Positions 7,522 to 14,540 of a stretch of DNA of 15,103 nucleotides are shown one piece after another; the stretch's first letter is position 1, and each line of letters starts with the position of its first letter. The translations under genes and the position numbers were made by a program. The notes beneath the pieces are model-generated. The model was given only the letters and a program-made list of their open reading frames with translations. It searched no databases and was not told the DNA's origin. The stretch is from Clostridiaceae bacterium (lineage in GTDB: Bacteria > Bacillota > Clostridia > Oscillospirales > Acutalibacteraceae). The stretch lies in the NCBI GenBank assembly GCA_016297645.1, contig JAEDGF010000042.1:1-15103 (forward strand), read 5' to 3'.

Positions 7522-10500
7522 TTGCATTTCGATATACCTTTTTGCGACAAAAACTCCGAACGCAAAATGCTTGCGTCAAGAGTGATGCAGATAATCGAAC
7601 ACATAGGCGACAGGATCTTCACCGACTCGGAGGACGCCGGAGGATTCCTGTTCCGTGAAGGGCAGTATACCCCCGAACAGATAAACGAGGGCGAATGGAC
7701 GCCCTTCGGTAAAGACGATATGTGGGGATACAGAGAGGAATACTGTTGGTTCAAGCAAACAGTCACCATTCCCGAGCGCTTTGCGGGCAAGCCCGTTGTG
7801 TACGAGATTTCACCATTTTCGGATTCGGATTGGGACAACCGCGCACAGCAGTTTATTTTCTTCGTAAACGGCAAACTTGTTCAGGGGGCAGACCTTAACC
7901 ACAGCTATATCTACCTCACCCACTGCGCAAAGGGCGGCGAGGTTTTTGATATCGCCCTGAACGCATATTGCGACGACTGGGAGTTCAGAGGCAGAACGAC
8001 GCTCAGAGCATCCCTTAAAGTGAAGGATGAAGAAGTAAACGCGCTGTATTACGACCTTCTTGTCCCGTGGGAAACCGCTCACCACTACTCCCATGACGAC
8101 ATTGAGAGAATAGATATCATCAAGTCGCTCAACACGGCTGTTTCGATGCTTGAAATGAACACCTGCGACGATAAGATTTTTCATGACAGCGTCAAGGCGG
8201 TTCGCGGGTATCTCAAAGAAAATGTCTACGGTAAGGATATGGGCGTTGTCACGAGCGTAATCGGTCACACGCACATTGACACCGCTTGGCTCTGGCGGCT
8301 CCGTCAGACAAGAGAAAAAGCGGCGCGCAGCTTTGCAAGCGTCGTTAACCTTATGCGCGAATACCCCGAGTACAAATTCATGTCGTCACAGGCTCAGCTC
8401 TACGATTTCGTAAAGCGGGACTACCCCGAGCTTTACAGCGAGATAAAGCAGCTCGTCGCCGAAAAAAGATGGGAACCCGAAGGCTCCATGTGGGTCGAAA
8501 GCGACACAAATGTCGTTTCGGGCGAATCACTCGTAAGGCAGTTTCTCGTCGGCAAGCGCTTCTTCCGCGATGAGTTCGGCGTTGACAACCGCATAATGTG
8601 GCTCCCCGATGTTTTCGGCTACTCGGGAGCGCTTCCGCAGATCATAAGAAAATCCGATATCGACTACTTTATGACCACCAAAATTTCGTGGAACGAGTTC
8701 GATAAGTTCCCGTTTGATACCTTCAAATGGCGCGGAATCGACGGCACCGAAGTTCTCTCGCACTTCATCCCCACTCTCGGCTGCGAGGACAAGGGCTTCA
8801 TGACGACCTACAACGGCGACCTTCGCCCCGATCAGGTCATCGGCGGCTGGCGCAGATATTCAAATAAAGATCTCAACAAAAATGTCCTGTTCTCCTACGG
8901 CTGGGGCGACGGCGGCGGCGGACCTACCCGCGATATGCTCGAAATGGGCAGAAGAATGTCCGACGGCGTTGACGGCTGCCCGGTAGTAAAGCAGGAATTC
9001 GCACGCGACTTCTTCGACAGGCTCGCAAAAGAAGTCGAGGGCAGCGACAGACTCCCCGTCTGGTCGGGCGAATTGTATCTCGAATTCCACCGCGGCACTC
9101 TTACCGCACAGGGCAGAAACAAGAAATATAACCGCAAGAGCGAGTACCTCTATCAGGATGCCGAAACACTCGGCGTTCTCGCAAAGCTCCTCGCGGACAA
9201 GTCTTATCCGTCCGAAAAGCTCCTCGAAGGCTGGAAGATAATCCTTCTCAACCAGTTCCACGACATTATCCCCGGCTCGTCCATCTCGGCAGTTTACGAG
9301 GACTCCAAAAAGCAGTATGAGGAAATAGGCGCAGTAGGCAGAGAGCTTATCGCAGGCAGCGAAAAAGCCATTGCGGACAACATTTCGTCCGACGGCGACT
9401 CGCTTGTTGTGTTCAACACGCTCGGCTTTACGAGAACCTCCGTTGCCGTTACGGATATCCCCGTTGAAGGCGATTTCCACATTACGGATGTATACGGAAA
9501 GACGGTTCCCTCGCAGATCTCACACTGCGGCAAGCTCGTGTTCCTCGCCGAGGATGTCCCCGCAAAGGGCTACAAGACTTTCAGAATCGTCCGGGGCAAG
9601 GCAGACGAGGACAGCGGCGTAAAGGTTTCCGGCTGTACCTTCGAAAATGCCTTCTACCGCGTCAGCTTTGACGAGAACAGGAACATCTCCTCCTATTTCG
9701 ACATAGAAACAGGCAGAGCCGTTGCTCCCGAAAAAGCCGCTCTCGGCAGACTTATCGCTTACGAGGACAGAGCGCACAACCACGAAGCATGGGATATCAA
9801 GTGCTACTACGGCGAAAAATTCTGGAACATTGACAATGTCAAAGCTTCCGAAATCATCGAAAACGGCGCAGTCCGCACCGTCATGAAGGTCGAAAGAGAA
9901 TTCAACCTCTCAACGATAACTCAATACTTCATATTCTATCCGCACACCGCAAGAATAGATGTTTTCTACGATATCGACTGGCATGAAAAGAGAATCGCGC
10001 TCAAAGCCGACTACCCCGTCGATGTCAACGCGGTCGAAGCGACCTTCGATATCCAGTTCGGCAACCTGAAACGCACGGCGCACGAGAACACCACATGGGA
10101 TTATGCGCAGTTTGAGGTCTGCGGACACAAGTGGGCGGATCTCTCCGACAACGGCTTCGGCTTCTCCGTTCTCAACGACTGCAAATACGGCTGGTCGGTA
10201 AAGGACGGTCACATTAAACCCACTCTGCTCAGAAGCGCAACTTCCCCCAACCACGATCAGGACAGAGAGCGCCACACATTTACATATGCAATGCTCGCCC
10301 ACGGCGGCGATGTAAGCGCCTCCCCCGTCGTTAACGAAGCGTACGACCTCAATGTTCCGCTCACCGTCGCCCACACCGGCGCACATGACGGCTCACTGCC
10401 CGGTCAGTTCTCGCTTATCAACACCGACAAATCGAATATCATAATCGAAACGGTCAAGAAAGCCGAGGATTCCGACAGCGTTATCGTCCGTCTTTACGAA

Positions 10501-10674
10501 ACATGGAACAGCCGTACCGAAACCGAGATTTCCTTCGGCAGACCCGTAAAGTCGGTAAGCGAATGCAATCTTATGGAGGAAAAAGACACTCCTCTCGCAC
10601 TCACCGACGGCAAACTCGCACTTACATTCAGACCTTTTGAAATAAAAACTATCAAGCTCTCGTTTTTTTCGTGA
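7522..10674 (+). CDS. Alpha-mannosidase, glycoside hydrolase family 38
   Basis: This retaining, zinc-dependent alpha-mannosidase should trim alpha-linked mannose from glycans. It has no signal peptide, so it acts in the cytosol on imported oligosaccharides. The product is 1050 residues, normal for the large bacterial/cytosolic GH38 type. Catalytic features are GHTHIDTAWLW, with zinc ligands His 249/His 251 region and Asp 253, and the nucleophile Asp 363 in WLPDVFGYS. NQFHD at 577-581 is the conserved middle-domain motif. An N-terminal beta domain precedes the catalytic part, and a C-terminal beta-sandwich fills the last ~350 residues. The start is TTG at 7522, nine bases after GAGGAGG. The frame stays open upstream into the promoter, and the first ATG downstream is at 7567. 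It appears monocistronic, because the next gene has its own promoter. Confidence 0.95.
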   Translation: MHFDIPFCDKNSERKMLASRVMQIIEHIGDRIFTDSEDAGGFLFREGQYTPEQINEGEWTPFGKDDMWGYREEYCWFKQTVTIPERFAGKPVVYEISPFSDSDWDNRAQQFIFFVNGKLVQGADLNHSYIYLTHCAKGGEVFDIALNAYCDDWEFRGRTTLRASLKVKDEEVNALYYDLLVPWETAHHYSHDDIERIDIIKSLNTAVSMLEMNTCDDKIFHDSVKAVRGYLKENVYGKDMGVVTSVIGHTHIDTAWLWRLRQTREKAARSFASVVNLMREYPEYKFMSSQAQLYDFVKRDYPELYSEIKQLVAEKRWEPEGSMWVESDTNVVSGESLVRQFLVGKRFFRDEFGVDNRIMWLPDVFGYSGALPQIIRKSDIDYFMTTKISWNEFDKFPFDTFKWRGIDGTEVLSHFIPTLGCEDKGFMTTYNGDLRPDQVIGGWRRYSNKDLNKNVLFSYGWGDGGGGPTRDMLEMGRRMSDGVDGCPVVKQEFARDFFDRLAKEVEGSDRLPVWSGELYLEFHRGTLTAQGRNKKYNRKSEYLYQDAETLGVLAKLLADKSYPSEKLLEGWKIILLNQFHDIIPGSSISAVYEDSKKQYEEIGAVGRELIAGSEKAIADNISSDGDSLVVFNTLGFTRTSVAVTDIPVEGDFHITDVYGKTVPSQISHCGKLVFLAEDVPAKGYKTFRIVRGKADEDSGVKVSGCTFENAFYRVSFDENRNISSYFDIETGRAVAPEKAALGRLIAYEDRAHNHEAWDIKCYYGEKFWNIDNVKASEIIENGAVRTVMKVEREFNLSTITQYFIFYPHTARIDVFYDIDWHEKRIALKADYPVDVNAVEATFDIQFGNLKRTAHENTTWDYAQFEVCGHKWADLSDNGFGFSVLNDCKYGWSVKDGHIKPTLLRSATSPNHDQDRERHTFTYAMLAHGGDVSASPVVNEAYDLNVPLTVAHTGAHDGSLPGQFSLINTDKSNIIIETVKKAEDSDSVIVRLYETWNSRTETEISFGRPVKSVSECNLMEEKDTPLALTDGKLALTFRPFEIKTIKLSFFS

Positions 10675-10701
10675 TTATACCCCTTAATCGGTAATTTTTA
10701 C

Positions 10702-10730
10702 TTGAAAAAGGACAAGCTTGTATGTATAAT
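10702..10730 (+). promoter_or_regulatory. Promoter of the scaffold/GGGtGRT operon
   Basis: TTGAAA (10702-10707), 17-base spacer, perfect TATAAT (10725-10730). The leader would run about 40 bases to ATG at 10778. I see no convincing terminator between the mannosidase stop at 10674 and this promoter, so some read-through is possible. Confidence 0.8.
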
Positions 10731-10777
10731 GTTATAGGTCAAAAAGCTATCCGCATATTTTGAAAGGAGTTTTTCCA

Positions 10778-11479
10778 ATGAACTATTCACGCGAAGTTGA
10801 AAACATGTGCGTAGTCGCAAAGGGACCCAAGCACGGTCCCGCTCCCATTCCCGAAGAGGGAAAGTGGATCGAAGCCAAGGAAATTAAAGACATTTCCGGC
10901 TACACTCACGGCGTAGGCTGGTGCGCACCTCAGCAGGGCGCCTGCAAGCTCTCGCTCAACATCAAAAACGGTATTATCGAAGAAGCACTCGTTGAAACCG
11001 TCGGCTGCTCGGGCATGACGCATTCGGCAGCTATGGCAGCCGAAATTCTCCCCGGCAAAACGGTACTCGAAATGCTCAACACAGACCTCGTCTGCGACGC
11101 TATCAACACCGCGGCAAGAGAGCTTTTCCTTCAAATAGTTTACGGCAGAAGCCAGTCCGCTTTCTCCGAGGACGGTCTTGTAATCGGCGCAGGCATGGAG
11201 GATCTCGGCAAGGGTGCCCGTTCAATGGTCGGTACTATGTACGGCACAAGAGAAAAGGGCGTTCGTTATCTCGAAATGACCGAGGGCTACTGCACAAGAA
11301 TGGCTCTGGATGAGGACAATCAGGTTATCGGCTACGAGTTCGTTTCTCTCGGCAAAATGACCGACTTCATCAAAAAGGGCGACGACCCCACAACGGCATA
11401 CAACAAGTCAATCGGTCACTACGGCAGATTCAATCCCGAGGACGGCGCGGTCAAGTACATTGACCCCCGTAAGGAATAA
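10778..11479 (+). CDS. IscU/NifU-like iron-sulfur scaffold-type protein, partner of GGGtGRT protein
   Basis: The 233-residue protein resembles the N-terminal NifU/IscU scaffold fold. Residues 54-110 match the pattern GACKLSL (Cys 56), a glycine-turned beta strand (IKNGIIEEALVETVGC, Cys 77), GMTHSAAMAAE and GKTVLEML. IscU uses three Cys. The third, normally in a K-x-HC-S motif, is replaced here by VYGRSQSAF at 121-129, so cluster binding may differ. Other Cys are 11, 49, 106 and 172. It carries extra regions before and after the fold, longer than IscU. A start 18 bases upstream is possible, but AAAGGAG at 10763-10769 points to this ATG. It is the first gene of a two-gene operon, 18 bases ahead of the GGGtGRT gene. 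I infer an Fe-S or metal-handling role; it is not shown. Confidence 0.8.
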   Translation: MNYSREVENMCVVAKGPKHGPAPIPEEGKWIEAKEIKDISGYTHGVGWCAPQQGACKLSLNIKNGIIEEALVETVGCSGMTHSAAMAAEILPGKTVLEMLNTDLVCDAINTAARELFLQIVYGRSQSAFSEDGLVIGAGMEDLGKGARSMVGTMYGTREKGVRYLEMTEGYCTRMALDEDNQVIGYEFVSLGKMTDFIKKGDDPTTAYNKSIGHYGRFNPEDGAVKYIDPRKE

Positions 11480-11497
11480 TTAAGGAGGTAACGAAAA

Positions 11498-12496
11498 ATG
11501 GCTCAGTTTGAAGGTTATGAAAGACGCGAGGCTAAGATCCTCGGCGTTCTTAAAGAATACGATATCTCCTCAATAGACGAGTGCAAGGCTATCTGCGACG
11601 AGAAGGGCATCGACCCCTACACCATCGTCCAGGAAACACAGCCCATCTGCTTCGAAAACGCAAAGTGGGCATACACTGTCGGCTGCGCGATCGCTATCAA
11701 GAAGGGCTGCACAAAGGCTGCCGATGCCGCTGCCGCTATCGGTATCGGACTTCAAGCATTCTGCATCCCCGGCTCCGTTGCCGAAAACCGCAAGGTCGGC
11801 TTGGGTCACGGCAACCTCGGCGCAATGCTCCTCTCCGATTCGACGGAGTGCTTCTGCTTCCTCGCAGGTCACGAGTCCTTCGCTGCCGCTGAGGGCGCGA
11901 TTAAAATCGCTCTTAACGCCAACAAGGTCAGAAATAAACCCCTCCGCGTTATCCTCAACGGTCTCGGCAAAGACGCTGCCATGATCATCTCCCGTATCAA
12001 CGGATTCACCTTCGTTGAAACGGAATTCGACCCATATACGGAAGAAGTTAAGGTCGTTTACGAGAAGCCCTATTCAAAGGGTCCTCGTGCGGATGTTAAG
12101 TGCTACGGCGCTGACAATGTACCCGAGGGCGTTGCTATAATGAAGCTCGAAAAGGTCGGCGTTTCCATCACCGGTAACTCCACCAACCCCACCCGTTTCC
12201 AGCACCCCGTTGCCGGCACCTACAAAAAATGGTGCAACGAGAACGGTGTTAAATACTTCTCCGTTGCTTCCGGCGGCGGTACGGGCAGAACGCTCCACCC
12301 CGACAACATGGCAGCCGGTCCTTCCAGCTACGGCATGACCGATACCATGGGTCGTATGCACTCCGACGCACAGTTTGCAGGCTCGTCCTCAGTTCCCGCT
12401 CATGTTGAAATGATGGGACTTATAGGCATGGGCAACAACCCGATGGTTGGTGCTACCGTCGCTTGTGCAGTTGCGGTTGAAGAAGCAAGCAAATAA
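11498..12496 (+). CDS. GGGtGRT family protein (function unknown)
   Basis: The 332-residue protein contains the family-defining GGGTGRT motif at 259-265, followed by LHPDNMAAGPSSYG. It belongs to the family named after that motif, whose function is not established as far as I know. It is Gly/Ala-rich and has 11 cysteines (29, 33, 51, 63, 71, 89, 118, 120, 202, 246, 323), unusual for a soluble enzyme and suggestive of metal or cluster binding. No signal peptide or membrane segment is visible. A near-perfect Shine-Dalgarno (AAGGAGGT at 11482-11489) precedes ATG by eight bases. It is co-transcribed with the IscU-like gene and followed by a strong terminator. The pairing suggests the two proteins act together. 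Confidence 0.9.
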   Translation: MAQFEGYERREAKILGVLKEYDISSIDECKAICDEKGIDPYTIVQETQPICFENAKWAYTVGCAIAIKKGCTKAADAAAAIGIGLQAFCIPGSVAENRKVGLGHGNLGAMLLSDSTECFCFLAGHESFAAAEGAIKIALNANKVRNKPLRVILNGLGKDAAMIISRINGFTFVETEFDPYTEEVKVVYEKPYSKGPRADVKCYGADNVPEGVAIMKLEKVGVSITGNSTNPTRFQHPVAGTYKKWCNENGVKYFSVASGGGTGRTLHPDNMAAGPSSYGMTDTMGRMHSDAQFAGSSSVPAHVEMMGLIGMGNNPMVGATVACAVAVEEASK

Positions 12497-12543
12497 CACT
12501 ATATCTTGTGGTTTAAGTAAAAAACGACATTTGTCGGAAAGTT

Positions 12544-12597
12544 AAAAAGTCAGACACATCATTTTAAGGTTTTTTCCTGTGATGTGTCTGATTTTTT
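12544..12597 (+). terminator. Rho-independent terminator of the scaffold/GGGtGRT operon
   Basis: A perfect 12-bp stem, TCAGACACATCA (12550-12561) with TGATGTGTCTGA (12580-12591), is followed by TTTTTT (12592-12597). The 18-base loop is long. An A-run at 12544-12548 could extend the pairing with the T-run and make it work on both strands. Confidence 0.85.
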
Positions 12598-12619
12598 ATT
12601 CTTTTCCGGGAGGTTTTTT

Positions 12620-13187
12620 ATGAATAAATCTTTGTAAAACACAGCAGCCGAAACGCCGCCGATGCACCCTAATGACAGGTGCTGTATTATCCCCGTTATC
12701 GAGAAAAAAGAAGAACTTGAAATAATTGCACAAGGTAGTTATAATGGATATACCTCTTATTTTGATGACAATGTTGACTTCGGAACAAATAAAGATGTAA
12801 AAATGGGAATTGAAGGTTAGACAACAAATTTTGTTAGGAATATTGAACCTACAAATTTGAATGAATTTAATGAAGTGCTTTATGGCGAGTATATTGATTT
12901 AGTTCCCCCGTTACGAGGATTCTATGATATAAAAGCCCATGGAGAGTATAATTCTATCAAACTCTATTAACGCTGAAACACTTGCAAATATCTTAGAAAA
13001 ACGCAAAGATTACAAATAGGGCATTCCAATCAGACTTCTTTCTTGTTATACCGGTAAACTTAAAAACGGAAGATGTTTTGCGTAGGCCTTATCTAATATG
13101 CTGGGAGTTGAAGTAATTGCTCCCGATTTTGAACTTCTTGTCGATGCGCGAGGAAAATTACGAAAAAAAGAGGAGGAGAATTTTTAG
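12620..13187 (+). pseudogene. Decayed polymorphic toxin, MuF-like linker plus HG/SC-motif toxin domain
   Basis: GGGAGG (12608-12613) and ATG at 12620 open a frame broken by TAA at 12635 and TAG at 12818, ending at TAA 12968. Read through, it gives ETPPMHPNDRCCIIPVIE, close to the PPxHPNCRC ending of phage MuF/SPP1 gp7 head proteins. A segment containing FYDIKAHGEYNSIKL follows. The sense then moves one frame on near 12966 (INAETLANILEK, TAG at 13017, IRLLSCYTG, TAG at 13083, ALSNMLGVEVIAP, end at 13185). The HG...SC spacing resembles the His/Cys dyad of clan CD-type cysteine proteases or related toxin domains. MuF-toxin fusions are a known class of prophage polymorphic toxins, so I read this as the C-terminal relic of one. 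The MuF assignment rests on one short motif. Confidence 0.65.
12717..12745 (+). promoter_or_regulatory. Possible promoter inside the toxin relic
   Basis: TTGAAA (12717-12722), 17-base spacer, perfect TATAAT (12740-12745). It lies downstream of the terminator at 12550-12597 and about 440 bases before the intact small gene at 13188. It may drive that gene now that the toxin gene is dead. The region is AT-rich, so a chance match is possible. Confidence 0.4.
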
Positions 13188-13517
13188 ATGCAAAGAAAGA
13201 TTTTAGACATTTCAAACCTCAATTCTTTTGAAAATATAATTACTATCAATAAATACGAAGGAGTCTTTCAAGGTTTGCCTGTGCCGAACAAGGAAACTAT
13301 CTTAAAATATCTTTGCCAATATAAACCTATTTTAGCAACCAGTCGTGAGGTTTTTGATGAAGTTACACGACAAAAGGTAAAAGGTTTTTATGATGTTGGA
13401 TATTTTGATGGGAAATACTCTTGGGATGAAAAGGATGTTTATTTGTTTGAAAAATATAATATGCCATTAAAAGATGAATTTGTTGAACATATACTAATCC
13501 AAAAAAATAATAATTAA
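13188..13517 (+). CDS. Small protein, probable immunity protein of the adjacent toxin relic
   Basis: The 109-residue protein is acidic and soluble-looking, with no signal peptide, membrane segment or named motif that I recognise. Its ATG follows the last toxin stop codon directly (TAG at 13185-13187), and its ribosome site (AGGAGG, 13171-13176) lies inside the toxin 3' end. This tight toxin-then-small-ORF order is typical of polymorphic toxin/immunity pairs, which is the basis of the call. Codon use is AT-rich, unlike the genes left of 12,500, suggesting acquisition. The frame is intact although its neighbour is broken, and a strong terminator follows. Family unknown. Confidence 0.75.
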   Translation: MQRKILDISNLNSFENIITINKYEGVFQGLPVPNKETILKYLCQYKPILATSREVFDEVTRQKVKGFYDVGYFDGKYSWDEKDVYLFEKYNMPLKDEFVEHILIQKNNN

Positions 13518-13522
13518 AAAAG

Positions 13523-13559
13523 TCGGGGCAGTCGAGTTTAATTTGACTGTCCCGATTTT
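13523..13559 (+). terminator. Terminator after the putative immunity gene
   Basis: TCGGGGCAGTC (13523-13533) pairs with GACTGTCCCGA (13545-13555), 11 bp with one G-U pair and an 11-base loop, then TTTT. It lies six bases after the stop codon. Confidence 0.8.
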
Positions 13560-13621
13560 CATAAATAAATTAAAGGTTTATGAAGTAAACACGCATTGTC
13601 TTTACTGCTTTCTGGATATAC

Positions 13622-13662
13622 AAAAAGCTACGGTGAAGTCCGGCGCTTCATCGTGGCTTTTT
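13622..13662. terminator. Bidirectional terminator between convergent genes
   Basis: A 17-bp stem, 13622-13638 with 13646-13662, has two G-U pairs and a 7-base loop. It begins with AAAAAG and ends with CTTTTT, so it has a U-run on either strand. It sits nine bases beyond the end of the minus-strand zinc-ribbon gene and downstream of the plus-strand immunity gene. Confidence 0.8.
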
Positions 13663-13671
13663 CAATAAACA

Positions 13672-13935
13672 TCAGCCTAATTCCGGCGGATAAATGCAAT
13701 GCGGCAGTAAAATGTTTCCGCCGTCCATATATAACTTCTTCATTCTGTCCCTTGCAACTTCCGTGTATTTGCCGACAATATCTCGATCTACAACCTTTTG
13801 GCAATCGGGACAGGTTATATCCTTATGTTGTACTAAAATAATTTTAGCATCCACAAAGAACACACAATTGCACTTGTCGCACCTGACGCCAATCTCCTCG
13901 TTTTGTCTCACTAACAGTTCTTCGTATTTGTCCAT
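13672..13935 (-). CDS. Small zinc-ribbon protein of unknown function
   Basis: The 87-residue product has two CxxC knuckles, RCDKC at 18-22 and TCPDC at 41-45, spaced as in a zinc ribbon. The N-terminus is charged and probably helical. The C-terminus carries a further Cys and His (LPHCIYPPE) near residues 77-84. Zinc binding is likely; a nucleic-acid or protein-binding role is only a guess. A modest AAGGA lies five bases before ATG. It has its own promoter and terminator. It sits in the AT-rich island next to the toxin relic, but nothing else links them. Confidence 0.7.
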   Translation of the reverse strand: MDKYEELLVRQNEEIGVRCDKCNCVFFVDAKIILVQHKDITCPDCQKVVDRDIVGKYTEVARDRMKKLYMDGGNILLPHCIYPPELG

Positions 13936-13977
13936 TTCTATCCTTCTTAGATGTCATTATTTTATACCTCGTTCTGT

Positions 13978-14006
13978 ATAATAGAACTTATCGTTGCAAT
14001 AGTCAA
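13978..14006 (-). promoter_or_regulatory. Promoter of the zinc-ribbon gene
   Basis: Minus strand: TTGACT (14006-14001), 17-base spacer, TATTAT (13983-13978). The leader to ATG at 13935 would be about 35 bases. The -35 box is identical to that of the secreted-protein gene at 2027-2032. Confidence 0.7.
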
Positions 14007-14214
14007 TAGTTTTACCGAAAAAAATCAAAAATTATATTCAGCAGATATTATTCAGGTAAAAAAGTACAGAACAAAACCGATTTCAGGTACAAACAGCCTG
14101 ACGAATGCAACTGTACGGCATAGAAAAAACACAGTACAGATAACAAAAGAACGCTGTCTACCGAAAAACAAAGGCTTATTGGTGCAACGGTCAGCGGATT
14201 GACATATTGATTTT
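14007..14214. other. AT-rich stretch without a recognisable gene
   Basis: An 83-codon plus-strand frame (13951-14202) covers most of it. That frame has no ribosome site, runs over the zinc-ribbon promoter and gives low-complexity Lys/Asn/Thr sequence. I do not regard it as a gene, and I see no hairpin or repeat here. Confidence 0.5.
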
Positions 14215-14474
14215 TACGGGCAAAAATAACAGTATGAGGCAGGTAACTATCGAATGTTCATTGCTGCTCGATATTCAACTGAAATAAGGTCGCGTTTAAT
14301 GTTTATCGAACCTTGACTCCGGGGGGATAAATACGATGAATTCTATTATACCTGTTGACAAAAATATGGGATAACGGAGCAATTATTGACCAATACAAGG
14401 AATCCTGCACATATTTAGGTGAAGATGCCTTCGGCAACGCCCGGTTTCATAGTGTTTATACTCCGATAAAATAA
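14215..14474 (+). pseudogene. Possible gene remnant, unidentified
   Basis: From 14215, one frame gives protein-like sequence (EAGNYRMFIAARYSTE, RGDKYDEFYYTC) broken by TAA at 14227, TGA at 14314 and TGA at 14356. A one-base shift near 14370 leads into DNGAIIDQYKESCTYLGEDA, which runs on to a TAA at 14472. The segments read as a continuous acidic/aromatic protein end, but I cannot name the family, and chance open frames could look similar. No intact start or ribosome site is present. Confidence 0.3.
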
Positions 14475-14540
14475 TCCCGTTGTGTTCGTGTCTTGTAAAT
14501 GCGCGGGGCACGGATAGCGTCGTTTTACCGAAACGCGAAC

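Noticed and set aside
12515..12537. CGAC/GTCG hairpin as a second terminator after GGGtGRT
   Set aside because: The stem is very short and no U-run follows; the strong hairpin at 12550-12597 explains termination.
13951..14202. 83-codon plus-strand frame
   Set aside because: It overlaps the zinc-ribbon promoter, lacks a ribosome site and is low-complexity; an open frame is expected by chance in AT-rich DNA.
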